DNA of 64,000 bases from the NCBI RefSeq assembly GCF_910592395.1, contig NC_088321.1:10726001-10790000 (forward strand). The letters run 5' to 3'. The DNA comes from Lineus longissimus (Eukaryota; Nemertea; Pilidiophora; Heteronemertea; Lineidae). A program made the translations under genes and the position numbers. Under the pieces are notes generated by a model that was given only the letters and a program-made list of their open reading frames with translations, was not told the origin of the DNA and did not search any database. Shown here one piece after another: positions 44,184 through 55,093 of this stretch; within the stretch, counting starts at the first letter, position 1; each line of letters starts with the position of its first letter.

Positions 44184-46308
44184 ATGGGAAAGTCGAGATC
44201 GGTCAGAAAACGAAAGGGTGATGTGAAGGCACGCAATGTAAAGGCTGCAAAAACCCAGTGGAATTCCGAAAACGATGAACAAGTGGCAGGTACAAGCAGT
44301 GTCTGTGACACTGCGACTGAGAGTGACAATGAGACTCCTGGCATGCATATGCCTAGTCCTGCAGTGCCTACCACCACAGGTACTGTGGAAACATTTGTTT
44401 TGCATGAGGAACTTTCTGCAGAAGGGTGCAGTGCAATGGCTGACCCTCCCAATGTAAATGAACCCCCTGAGGCTGCAGCTGCAGTTGATGACTTGTCACC
44501 TGCTGTTTCGGCATCCAAGAGGAAGCTCTCTTACTTCAGACAGCCTGCTGCTGGCCCTGCACCTCCTGCTGATGCACCCTTCGTAAGCCCTGTGCAGGTT
44601 ACTCCGAGAGATGACGAGGTTCAGCGGAGGTACATGCTGGTGGATCTCTCTCTGACTCTGATGAATAAACTGATAAAGAATTTGACCTGCCCCAGGTGCA
44701 ATGAAGCACAACTTGCCTATTCTGCTGGTAGGCAGATGGGACTTGCCACAGAACTGATTTTCGAATACCAGGGGTGCGGTAGAGAAGTCAGTCGAACGTA
44801 CAGCTCCCCTCGATGCATGGAGAGGGACCCTAATGGTAACGTTACTCCTGCTAAGCATGGAGCCTATGAAATCAATTTATTGATGGTTTTTTTGCTACAC
44901 GAACTAGGACTGGGATATGCTGCAGTGGAGAAACTTTTTGCTTTTCGAGGAATACCGGGTATGTCTGAATCAACCTACTTTGACTTATCTAAGTCTGTTC
45001 AGAACTCTGTTCATAGGGAGTGTGAAAAAAACTTTGAGGATGTGGTCCATATCATCCAAAGGGAATATAGGGCCCTTGGTCAGGACCCTGACGACCTAGG
45101 GATATCTGACATTGATGTTTCGTATGACGCCTCGTGGCAAAAGCCGGGTTACTCTTCTCACCATGGATTGGCTTGTACTATTGATCTCCACACTGGTTTG
45201 ATAATGGACTACTTTGTGCTGAGCAATTTTTGCCTTGATTGCACATTCAAGGCAAATAGGTGGGGCAGGCAGTCAGAGGAATTTGCAGAGTGGTTTGAAA
45301 CTCACAGAGACAAATGCATGAAGAACCATGAGGGTTCAGCAGGGTCGATGGAACAGGCAATCGCCCTGAAACTGTGGGAACGCTCAGAAAATGAACGGAG
45401 TCTTAGATATGTTACATTTCTGAGCGATGGGGACAGTAAGGCCTTCAATCAAGTGTCTCGTGCAGAACCCTATGGAGCAGACAAGCCTGTTGTGAAAGAA
45501 GAATGTGTGAATCATGTGGGGAAACGACTGGGCACATCTCTTAGGAAGCTAAAGACGACTCGTGGTGGCTTAGGTGGGAATGGTGCTGGTCAAATGACAG
45601 ACAAAGTCATTGATAAGTTGCAGGGATTCTATAGAAGGGCCATACGAAAGAACATGGGGATACAGAAAAAATGCACGAGGCAGTCATGTGCACCTTGTTG
45701 CATTCTAGCTCCACGGATGAAAACCCGCGTCACAGGTTTTGTCCAAAAGGTGACCAGGAGGGGGACTGGTGCTTCTACAATAATGCCCTCCACCGAAATG
45801 AGGAACCAGGACCCCATGCAGACAACATGAGAACGTGGATAAATGACCATGTTACACAAGCTATCCTCCCAACATACAGACGCCTATCAGATCGAGACCT
45901 GTTGCAGCGTTGTAGTCGGGGGAAGACGCAAAATCCCAACGAGGGACTTCACTCCATCATTTGGCGGAGATGCCCCAAAACTGTGTTTGTCAGCAGGTAC
46001 GGGTGGAGGAGGCTGCTGCCTCAGCTGTTGGGTTCTCGAACAAGGGGTATGCTTTCATCCAGGATGTATTTAGCAGCTTGGGGATACGCCCAAGTCACAA
46101 GGGTGATGTCATCTTGAAATTCTTGGATGGGAGGAGGGTCAAGAAGGCCCAACTCAAGGCAACCAAGGAGGCTCAAAGGCGGCGCAGAATGCGGGATGCT
46201 GCAATGAGACAGTGGAATAGGGAACTAGTGGAACAGGAAGGTGAAACATATGGGGCTGGCATCCATCAATATCAATCTGACAGTGAGGCGGACTCTGATA
46301 TTGAGTGA
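44184..46308 (+). pseudogene. 'Mutator-like' transposase (PF20700-type), two frameshifts
   Basis: The frame from ATG 44184 runs to about 45665, then shifts to a second frame (to about 45990) and a third (to the TGA at 46306-46308). Domains: acidic Ser-rich start, Cys pair CPRC, then an RNase H-like core with D in DIDVSYDASWQKPGYSSHHG, D in VTFLSDGDSKAFNQV and E in KTQNPNEGLHSIIW. KEECVNHVGKRLGTSLRKLK and HSSSTDENPRHRFCP are family landmarks as I remember them. The C-terminus is basic then acidic. The catalytic triad is complete; only two single-base shifts break it, and some may be assembly errors. No TIRs found. Confidence 0.85.
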
Positions 46309-46993
46309 ATCCTGGGACTTGGGGGGGGGGTCAAATGCCACCTATGTGACTTTTACTAGACTCGAACAACTGTGACATGGCAAGATAACTTTATTACATT
46401 GATTCATACAATGAATGGTGTTGGTGAAGGTTTTTCACAATTTCATATGAACTCCACTTTCATGTCCTAATGGACAAGGTGGACCGAACTTCAAAAAGCG
46501 ATTGAAAAAAATGGAACAATTGGCCTTTTTCTCTTGGAGAATGTTCAGAATGCTCTTTCAGGTATGCATAGAAATCAAATTCACCTTCAATTTTTAGATT
46601 TTCCGTGAGAAAAGGGATGATAAAGCATACCTAAATGTTTATCTTCGTTTTTCTCAAAACAGGTTTTTTGGGTGATTTTCACCACGAAAACAGCTGCTAC
46701 ACAAAAAGTATGCAAAATAAGCCAGCCATTTTTTCACAGGATGTTCCAAACATGTAAAAGTATGTTTCCATGCATTTTCTTTGCAAACATTTTGAAAGTG
46801 GGACCTGTGGAAATTTTTGTCTGTGAGGTGGGCCGGTGAAATCCGGGGGGGGGGCCTTCAAAATTTTCAAAAAAATTTAAGGGATGGGTTTTTACCTAGA
46901 AAATGCATGCAAACATGCCCACATGCTCTCTGTTTATGATAAAGTTGGAACAAGGCATCAGTAGATGCGGTGTCCCCCGCTGAGGGGATATTA
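46309..46993. other. Gene-free stretch
   Basis: Contains G runs (46321, 46843) and AT-rich sequence. No recognised gene. Confidence 0.5.
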
Positions 46994-47442
46994 GTGAACT
47001 TTCGCCACGCCGTCCGAGATCCAAATCTCCGAGAACGGGCCAAAAATGTGAATGACGTCATCAGTATTTGGGTATCAGATTGCGATCCCGAAACCGGATT
47101 CCGTGAATCAGGCGATATATCTCGAGTGGCTTTTCCGGGAACGGCTGCGCGGCTATCAAAAATTATTCAAATGGCAAACCTGTGGGATACTCTCGCGGTA
47201 TGTACAAAATGAGGACGAATATGGGTGCAAAACATTCTTGAGTTGATAGTGAAGCCATCCTGCACGATTTTAATTTGTTTTTCATGCTGTAAACATGGTA
47301 AAACAGTGCCAATTCTAAGGCGCAGAAATGTAGGCCTACATCAGCAGTGTACATTAACATGTAAATGTACTGTGTGTCAGAACCGTAGGCCTAATAATGT
47401 ATGTAGGGATGGCTCTCTCATCTCTTGTCTGATGAATGAATG

Positions 47443-47581
47443 ATAGGCCTTTTCGTCAAGGGCTCCCGAAGGGCTTAATCCCATTGTTCCGTAGGCCAAC
47501 AATGGGGCTCTGTCCGAGGCTCGAACAATGGGATGAAGCCCTCTGCCTGAGTCTGGGAGCCCCTTGTCGAAAAGGCCCTAT
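47443..47581. mobile_element. 139-bp foldback element inside Harbinger 2
   Basis: ATAGGCCTTTTCGTCAAGGG at the left pairs with the inverse of CCCCTTGTCGAAAAGGCCCTAT at the right, and inner arms CCCATTGTTC/GAACAATGGG continue the stem. No coding capacity. Confidence 0.8.
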
Positions 47582-47858
47582 ACATTGACCGGCCTGATTG
47601 ACTGAGTCAGTGATTGATTCTTCATTCAGGGCATGTAACATGGCTACTGACACCCCTGGCCAATGTTTGACTGGAGGCGGCCTTTACTAGTTAGAATCTT
47701 TGGAAGGCGACTTGTCAGACTCGCCTCTGAAGGCATTCGAAGGCCCCTAAGGTCAACGAATAAAAGAGTGGCCTCTTAGTCACCTGTCTTTGATACTGGT
47801 TGGTAGGCTAGCTACTGGTCCTAATTTTTTTTTCATTGTCACTTTCACGTTTCAGGAG

Positions 47859-49682
47859 ATGAGGTTTGAACCTGGCAGTGGTGATGAGGAAACTGGTCCC
47901 GGACCCAATGATGGCGGCAGTGGGGATGCACCACCAAAAAACCCCAAAAGTACAGGCAAGGCAGGGTATGTATCCATGCTTTCTCCATGAAGGCCTGTGG
48001 GCCAGCCCTGTAGATGTTCGCCATAAACCCATAATTGTTGAAAATTCAGGGTGGGTATGCACAGATTCAGAAGACGTTTTTTGAAGGAACCCCCTCTTGA
48101 TCCTCCCAGATCCCTCAAAATGGCAAACTATAATAATCATAGTACTTTGATCTGGTAACTAATCATCTGCTAATGTACAATTCTTTTCTGCTTTTTCTAG
48201 GGCCAAGACGATAAGGTATAACCCGTCCTTCGATGTTACACTTCTGCGAGAAATCAGAGCTCGAAACCCATACGAAGATGCAGATAGATGGGCAGTAATA
48301 ACCCAGAACTTCAATTCTGCTATGTTGAAGATAAAGCCCGGAGCTGTTCCGGTTAATGACCGATCGGTGAAGGAGAGGGTAGACCGATTAATTAACGCAT
48401 TCAAAACACAGCAGATGGCTGCACTAAGAAAGTAAGTTTTGTTGCATTGATGTCTCGGACAAAATTCAGTGTTAATTTAATAATTATAAATTTTGAGACA
48501 AGATAAAAAAATAGTTTCTAGCAACTTAGATGTAGGCTTAGGGTAATTTTTACCTTGCCTTTTGACTTCCCTATGACCTATGAATTTACAATAACCTGCA
48601 TATTTTCAAATTCTTTTCTCTTTGCTTCAATCCATGGGTCGTTGGTAGAATATCCCATCATTTTTAAGGTTTTCTTCAGTCCTCTGTGAACAGTAATAAA
48701 GTACTTTGATTTCCAAGCAAAAATGTTCATGCCAATTATACTCTTTCAGATCTGGCACTGCTGAGGAATATGAAGAGCGGGAAATCCTCCTTCAAGAGAT
48801 CCTCACCATGAAGTCTGATTCCCATGAAAGAAAGAAGACCGCATCAACCAGTTCAAACAAAAACGACAAGAGATTGATTGAAGCGGGGACTGAAATAAGG
48901 AAACGCGCGATGGAAACCCTGATTGGTGATAAAGGTAAGAATACGTACTGAAACAAATTTCTGATTTTTGTCCACTTGATCCCATAAATTTAGGTGGCAA
49001 AAATCTGATGTGGCCCTGGATAATTGCTACCCATTTCCCTCAAAAAGATATCACTGAGAAAAGACTGTCCTTCAGTTGGGGGGGGGGGGGGGGGGGGTGA
49101 TGTCATTAGGGGGGCATAGAATGTCTAGGAGGGGCAAATGTCAGGGGTGAGGGAGGGAAACTCATGATTCCCATTCACATGCTTTGGTCCCATTTCTCTC
49201 CAAAGGGAGGGTTAATACACTAGCTAGGCCTAAGTCGAACCTGTTGGGATCAGAGATTTTTCTTCGACTTTTAAGACAAGGTTCAACTAAGGTGAGGATT
49301 ATTAAAAAGAAAAGCATAAGTCAGAATTCGACTTATGCAAGACTGACTTGGGCAAGTTTGACTGTGATTCTGCAATTGAGGTTTCATTTGACTACTGCAT
49401 GTTTTAGTAACCTCCATAGTTATACTTCTCTTTTACATTGCAGATGAAAACAAGGCTCCTTCCAACACCCCAAGAAAGAAAAAGAAAGAGGTGATGACTG
49501 ACTACACTAAAATGAAACAGGAGGAAATTAACCTAAAAAAGGAAGAACTGGCATTCAAACGGGAACAATTTGAACTTGAAAAAGAGGAGAGGAGCCATAG
49601 AATGGAATTAGAAAAGACAAAAGAACAACAGTTTTCAGCAATATTTCAACAATTTATTGAGAGTCAACAACTCAAGAAATAG
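47859..49682 (+). CDS. Myb/SANT-like DNA-binding protein of Harbinger 2 (4 exons)
   Basis: Exons 47859-47965, 48201-48431, 48750-48934 and 49444-49682 join in phase and give 253 residues. A Gly/Pro-rich start (GSGDEETGPGPNDGGSGDAP) is followed by a Myb/SANT-like trihelix (YNPSFDVTLLREIRARNPYE, RWAVITQNFNSAM, VKERVDRLINAFK). A long charged coiled coil closes the protein (LKKEELAFKREQFELEKEER). In this superfamily the protein partners the nuclease. AATAAA at 49748. Transcription may begin in the left TIR with an upstream exon not identified; the first ATG after the acceptor at 47855 was used. Confidence 0.85.
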
Positions 49683-50584
49683 ACTTTGAAATTATCAGTA
49701 CGTCTACTGTAGAATCCCCTCTGTCTCGACACTTCTGTGGTGACTTGAATAAATGAATGAATGGTTTTCCCCCGTGTTTTCCTAGCATATTTTTGGGGGG
49801 GGTATTCCCATTGTTTCTCTACGCACAAAATGAAATATATCGATGTTTAAAACCGGCTTCTGTGAGGTGTTTGAGAAACAAGGGTCAAGATTGGAAGTGT
49901 CGAGACAGAGAGGATTTTACAGTATGTTATTCATGTCAAAGTATTGTGTGCGAGTTAAGTTAGTATTTGATTGTTTTTTAAAAGATGTTGCAATGTTACA
50001 GAGTTTATTGATATAGAAATAAATGTTGGTTATTTTGATTTAATATCTTTGTATCAATTCAATTTTATGCCTTAGGCTACATCTGTGAAGAAAGAGCGTA
50101 TACATCTGAGATCACAACCTATCACGATGCTCTGCAATGCTGGATTAAGCTTTTGTGTGAGAGAAGGCCATCCCCTGGAAGCCATTCAATTCACCCAGGC
50201 AATTATCAGGATTTCAAGAATGGACTTGTTAGCATGGTTAGCTTACAGGGATGAGTGCCAGTCAGATGTTACTCCCAGCTACCATGGCTTCATTATGGTA
50301 ACCCCACTCCACCCCAACCCCCTGGGAATCGGCAAACATTGGCCTCGCATTCGATTTATTATGGTATATTGGAAATATATCTGGGGGGGGGGGGGGTCAA
50401 GCAGCAGCAAGTTCGAGAAGGTCCCAAAAAATACACAATTCCAGTCATTTGGGAAATAGCGATCGCGCTGCCATCTTGTGTTGCAAAATCAATTGACCGC
50501 CCGCGCTAAATTTGAAATTCACTGAGACCGGAGGCGCGCTGCGGGGATGCGCGCACAGAACCAGAAAACCGTTACGTTCATTTA

Positions 50585-51670
50585 CTAGTCCAAAATGCCA
50601 ACATAATCCTCCAAAGTTGGTGGGTCAAGTTCGAAGTAACCGCCCGTCAAGGAACCTCTCAGACACGTGTGGATATTGGTCAGCAAGCCTGCAAGCAGGT
50701 AATACTTTGCCACAGGCTGCAAAAATACCTTCAGGTCTTTTTTGAAATCTACAAATGCCCAGTACTGTAAGATCTTGCCAAATGTCCATTCAACAGATGT
50801 TCTTGGGGCCGCCATCGCAGTATTGAATGCCTGTTGATGCTCGTTTAGCCCAAGCGCGCCTGCCCTAAATGGAGAAATCATCCACGGTCGAACAGGATAA
50901 GCAGGATCCCCATAAACGTAGTAACTTTCACCGTTTTCGGTCCGTGGCAGACGATCCAGCTGGTCGTGAAGGCCACTGTCCGCTAAGATGCCAGCGTCAT
51001 GCCGTCTCCCTTCAACTGGTCCCCAGAGATTGGCGAGGATGCCATTTGGTAGGACCATGGACTGAAATTTTAGAGAGTGTACGCGCTTGTGTCCATTGAA
51101 TACTGATCGTTGACCTCTTATTGGTCGACAAATTGGTCTTACCGTTCCATCGATGAAGCCAAAGCAGTTATCCAAGGGTGCGCCAGACTCATGTATAGCA
51201 TCCGCGTAGACACGAAGATGTTCTTCATTTAGCCATGACTGATCTAACTGGTGTAGGAGGTGTCCATGAGTTTGGTAAATGTAATCGACGGTTTCATTGA
51301 TTGCGAACGATATGACAGAAGTCGGCCTTCCGAAAACATCTTCACTTTGACTGAGCCTATTGGGATACGCCATCCGTCTCAGAGTCATGCAGAGGGCGTC
51401 AAGACCCTTAACCTCACAGCGATTCCGACACTGAACCACATTTGGAATGCGTAACACATTTGCAATTTCAATGATTTCATCTTTGTAGAATCTGAATTGT
51501 TCCTTGCTTTGTGCGTCAGTCAGTCGATTCAAGTCGAATCTTGGCCAGTTGGGATTAAACGTGCTCTCCTTATCTTGGGCGTCAGCAAAAAATAAATGTT
51601 CATGCATAACCTGCATCAATTCGTCATCTTCGAAAGCAAAATTTCCTAGCCGTCTGAGATCAGCCGCCAT
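50585..51670 (-). CDS. Harbinger 2 transposase (DDE nuclease)
   Basis: Unbroken ORF of 361 residues, normal length. The DDE_Tnp_4 core shows D in NCFGFIDGTVRPICRP, D in YVYGDPAYPVRPWM and E in RTSVEWTFGKILQYW. The start codon is close to the right TIR. It is only distantly similar to the Harbinger 1 nuclease and represents another lineage of the superfamily. Confidence 0.92.
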   Translation of the reverse strand: MAADLRRLGNFAFEDDELMQVMHEHLFFADAQDKESTFNPNWPRFDLNRLTDAQSKEQFRFYKDEIIEIANVLRIPNVVQCRNRCEVKGLDALCMTLRRMAYPNRLSQSEDVFGRPTSVISFAINETVDYIYQTHGHLLHQLDQSWLNEEHLRVYADAIHESGAPLDNCFGFIDGTVRPICRPIRGQRSVFNGHKRVHSLKFQSMVLPNGILANLWGPVEGRRHDAGILADSGLHDQLDRLPRTENGESYYVYGDPAYPVRPWMISPFRAGALGLNEHQQAFNTAMAAPRTSVEWTFGKILQYWAFVDFKKDLKVFLQPVAKYYLLAGLLTNIHTCLRGSLTGGYFELDPPTLEDYVGILD

Positions 51671-51979
51671 TTTGACAGAATCACCATAGCAACGAGCTGC
51701 AGGTGACGTAAAAAAATACCCGTCCTCGGAACGGCGTGGCGAATGCGCGCAACGTACTTTCCGGGAACGGGATCGAGAACGAGATCCGTTCTCGGCGGAT
51801 CGGATCTCGGACGGCGTGGCGAAAGTTCTCTAGTTTGTTGGAGGGTGGTGTTTTCGAGTTGGGGATCTGGAAATGGAATGTATGGGCTTTCTGAAATTTG
51901 GAAGGAAGTCTTTTGGTCAGTCTGGGAACTTCAAGTCCGAGAAATTGGTAGTATCTGGAAAAAGAGGATGATAAATTAA

Positions 51980-53280
51980 CTCTTTAAGGGACATACTTGG
52001 TCATACATTTTCAAACACTAGTTGGTACATGAAGAAATGGTCAGTGAATGCCGATATCAGTGCCAATGGCCGTCACGGAATCAGTCTTTTTGAGTTTATC
52101 GATGTTCATGAGGAAAATAAAAAAAAAAAAACTTTCTTCTGGCCAGAGTCCTCTATTAAAACATGTGTACATTACGCGTACATTGCTGTGCATAAGTTTT
52201 GGTAAAAAAAGTACTCATTGGACCAATCAATCTGCACAAAATTTTATATGTGTCAAGAAGAACCCTTTGCCAATAGCATAATAAAGTTTAAAAACATTCC
52301 AATACTGATTGCCTGAGAAAAAGAGATTTCCGTACACCATATCCATCAAAACGTCACTGGCGCATTGATATGGCCCTGTCAAAGTACAAGTTCTAAACTG
52401 ACCAGTGAGACCACATTTTCTTAAATATATTATCAAAAAGCATATTTCTGTCATGGCCTGACTCTGTAGATTAAGAATCAACCACAGATTGAGAATTAAT
52501 TCGACTTTGGTCCATGAGCTTGTGCCACACTTCCGGTCGTGGATGAATACATGTCTCTGCCCTTCTATTCAAGTTTGCCCGACGCGAATTTTTTTCTCAT
52601 AAAATTGGGGAGGTATGTCTGGCAAGTAGACACAATTAAACCAGAAAAAGTAGCCAATTTCATCAAGTTTCAAACAACCCAGTAGCTCTAAAATTGATAG
52701 GAACACATTTTCTATGTTTTGTACACTGAATGCACTGTGAATGTACGTGCCATAAAACCTGGCCAATTGCTGCAAAAATTTCATCTTTGGAAATGAATAA
52801 CAAAACACACAGTTCATCTGGCATGTTCTTTATTACACAAACAACACAAAACTCTGTATTAATGACCAAATAATTTGTTAATTTGCCTGAAAATCAACCC
52901 ACAACAAATACAAGACCTCGTCCCCAGCTTCTGCCACAACTACTACACTGCATTGTGTGCATTATGGATAAGCACCCAAGGTATGAGGTTGATCACTAAA
53001 GTGAGACAGACATAGCTGGTGGACAGACACAGGCCATTTGTAAGTCCCCAAGCTCTACAGAGCGGGGGACAATTAGGTCCATATCTGGCGTACTTTTTGA
53101 ACTAGAGCTGTTTTGGTGGTTGCATGACCCGGAGCACCCCCTAGTGCCCAAAATTGAAAAATGTAATTTTCGTCGCTATAAATATATTCAGGGTCTTGAA
53201 CTTGATCATTTGGCTTAGTTTCATTGCTCTAGGTTGTTTAATAACATATCTCGAAATGACTCAGGGGTCTCCCCTTAAAT
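51980..53280. other. Stretch between Harbinger 2 and the piggyBac coding region
   Basis: No gene recognised. The missing piggyBac N-terminus should be here but no matching frame is seen, so it was deleted or replaced. Confidence 0.45.
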
Positions 53281-53285
53281 CTTGA

Positions 53286-54644
53286 CATCACAAAGTATCC
53301 GACAACCCCATTACAAGGACACCTGGGTTCAATGATGTCATGCCCAGGGACAGGTTTCTGGCTATTTGGGCCTGTCTCCATTGTGTAAATGAGGAGGACC
53401 CACAGGTAGATAAGACGGAGAAAATCTACAAAGGCCGTCCTGTCTTCAACTACCTCGTCCCCAGGTTCAGAGAGTTCTTCGTCCCCCAATGTGAGATGTC
53501 TTTGGATGAGGGAATGATACCGACTAAAAACAAGATTTCATTCAGACAGTACATCAAATCTAAACCAATTAAGTGGGGGATAAAGTGTTTTATCTTGTGT
53601 GACAGTGACACAGGCTACATAGTAAATGCAGAGGTCTATACTGGAAAGCTGCCTGACGAAATTCCTGACCTCGGGGTCACCGGAAACCTGGTTGTCCGCC
53701 TGTGTGACCTGGACCTCATCAAGGACCAGAACTACATGGTCTTCACGGATAGATTCTATACCACTGTACAGTTGGCTGAATATCAGTTAAAACACCAGGG
53801 AATTAGACTGTGTGGCACTGCTGACACCCGAAAGAAAACATTTCCTAAATAGCTGCTGAGAAAAAAGACCGAGATGACGATAGGAGAATCCGTCCTCCTT
53901 TACAATGGGACACTCAGTTGTATTGTCTGGATGGACAATAATCCCATTTGCTTTGTGTCTTCTATCTATTGCTCTTCTCCACATGAAACTGTTCCCAGGT
54001 ATGATGCTACAGAGAAGAGAAGGGTTCAGATTGCTTGCCCTAAAGCAGTAAAGGCCTACAATGCTTTCATGGGTGGGACGGACAAGAATGATCAAATGGC
54101 CAAGTTGCAAAAGTGTCGACGCCATTATAAATGGACCCGCCGCTTGGTTATGAAATTCTTCATGTGGGCAGCTTATAATGCCTATGTACTCATGAACTTT
54201 GTGAAGCCCCACTACAATGCCACAGGTAGGGCCTACACATTCCATTTCTACATTGAGGATCTCTGTAATGAACTTGTAGGAGATTACCGGGTTGGAGTTG
54301 TGCAACGCCGGAGGAACAGTCTTGACGTTGACCAGAACCTTCGTCTGAAGAAGGATGCAGACCATTTTGCTGAGAGGCCAGCTATGGCAGGCACTAACCA
54401 TAGGTGTGTAGTCTGTAGTGAGGTGTATAAGAGGGCCAAAAGCCAAAACCCAGCTCTCAAGGACAAGGATTTACCTAAGAGGAGCAAAACGGTATTTCGC
54501 TGTTCGTATTGCAAGGAGTACCTATGCATCGGGACCCCCCTAACAACTGCTGGGCGAAATGGCACACACAAGAGAGGTATTGGAGGTAAAGAGAGTAAGG
54601 TAGAACACTATTACTATCATAAGAAACATTTATTTCATTACTAA
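53286..54644 (+). pseudogene. piggyBac (PGBD-like) transposase, N-truncated, one TAG
   Basis: The frame opens at 53286 with SDNPITRTPGFNDVMPRDRF. Catalytic acids: D in EMSLDEGMIPTKNK, D in MVFTDRFYTTVQL and D in MGGTDKNDQMAKL. An in-frame TAG at 53850-53852 lies after KKTFPK, about two fifths of the way. The C-terminal Cys-rich domain CVVCSEVYKR..CSYCKEYLC is complete. Family members cut at TTAA and leave no scar. AATAAA at 54662. About 150 N-terminal residues are missing. Confidence 0.88.
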
Positions 54645-55040
54645 CACACTAACAGACCTGAAATAAAAGGTTTTACATTAGGGTACAATTTTAGGGTTTT
54701 TACCCTGGATTGGGCAGAGTGGGGGCGTAACCTACCTTGGATCAGGCAGGGTTCAAAGGGTTAAGAGGTAAGTAAGATTTACAATTTCATTTTTCAGCAA
54801 TATTTTCCATACACATTATATTTAAAGGTCAAATGCTGAGCTATTTAACCTGTATTTGTGGTGAATTTTCATAATATGCTATCTTAAAAAAACATAATAA
54901 ACCGGAAGGAATTCAAAAAATAGTGATTTTTTTGTGAAATAATTGCTGTTTGTTCAGTCCTCTGCGAGCTCGTTTTTGAAGGCGCTTTTGAAAAGACCGC
55001 CAGATGTGTAGTTACGCTATTCGCCGCTAGGTTCACATTG

Positions 55041-55061
55041 GTGACGTCACTAGTGCTGTCA
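55041..55061 (+). repeat. 21-bp inverted repeat, left (contains a CRE-like TGACGTCA)
   Basis: Exact inverse of 61597-61617. The inner palindrome GTGACGTCAC is a CREB/ATF-type site and may act in the promoters of both genes as well as in end recognition. Confidence 0.85.
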
Positions 55062-55093
55062 AATCCACGATCATTGACCACTACGCAAGTAAA

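Larger units (their letters stand above)
46994..51830 (+). mobile_element. PIF/Harbinger transposon 2, apparently intact (4.8 kb)
   Basis: The terminal inverted repeat GTGAACTTTCGCCACGCCGT continues to CCGAGATCC and returns in inverse at 51798-51830. The right end has further subterminal GAACGGGATCGAGAACGAG palindromes. A flanking TAG is present on both sides if one end base is allowed to differ, otherwise TTA/TAG; the duplication is therefore not certain. It carries a spliced Myb/SANT-like gene (plus) and a DDE nuclease (minus), both unbroken. It is a different lineage from Harbinger 1. Confidence 0.88.
51980..54760 (+). mobile_element. piggyBac element remnant
   Basis: The right end reads GGGTTCAAAGGG followed by TTAA (54761-54764), a standard piggyBac terminus, with a subterminal direct repeat TACCCTGGATTGGGCAG/TACCTTGGATCAGGCAG. 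A possible left end is TTAACTCTTTAAGGG at 51976, matching only loosely. The transposase gene lacks its N-terminal part. Confidence 0.6.

Noticed and set aside
44159-44518. Minus-strand ORFs over the Mutator-like gene start
   Set aside because: Overlap the real plus-strand frame; Ser/Ala-rich shadow.
49081-49097. G run as a possible G-quadruplex regulator
   Set aside because: A simple homopolymer, also seen at 46321, 46843 and 50382, prone to sequencing error; nothing links it to regulation.
53787-54446. Minus-strand ORF of 219 codons over the piggyBac gene
   Set aside because: Long antisense shadow; the plus frame has all family motifs.
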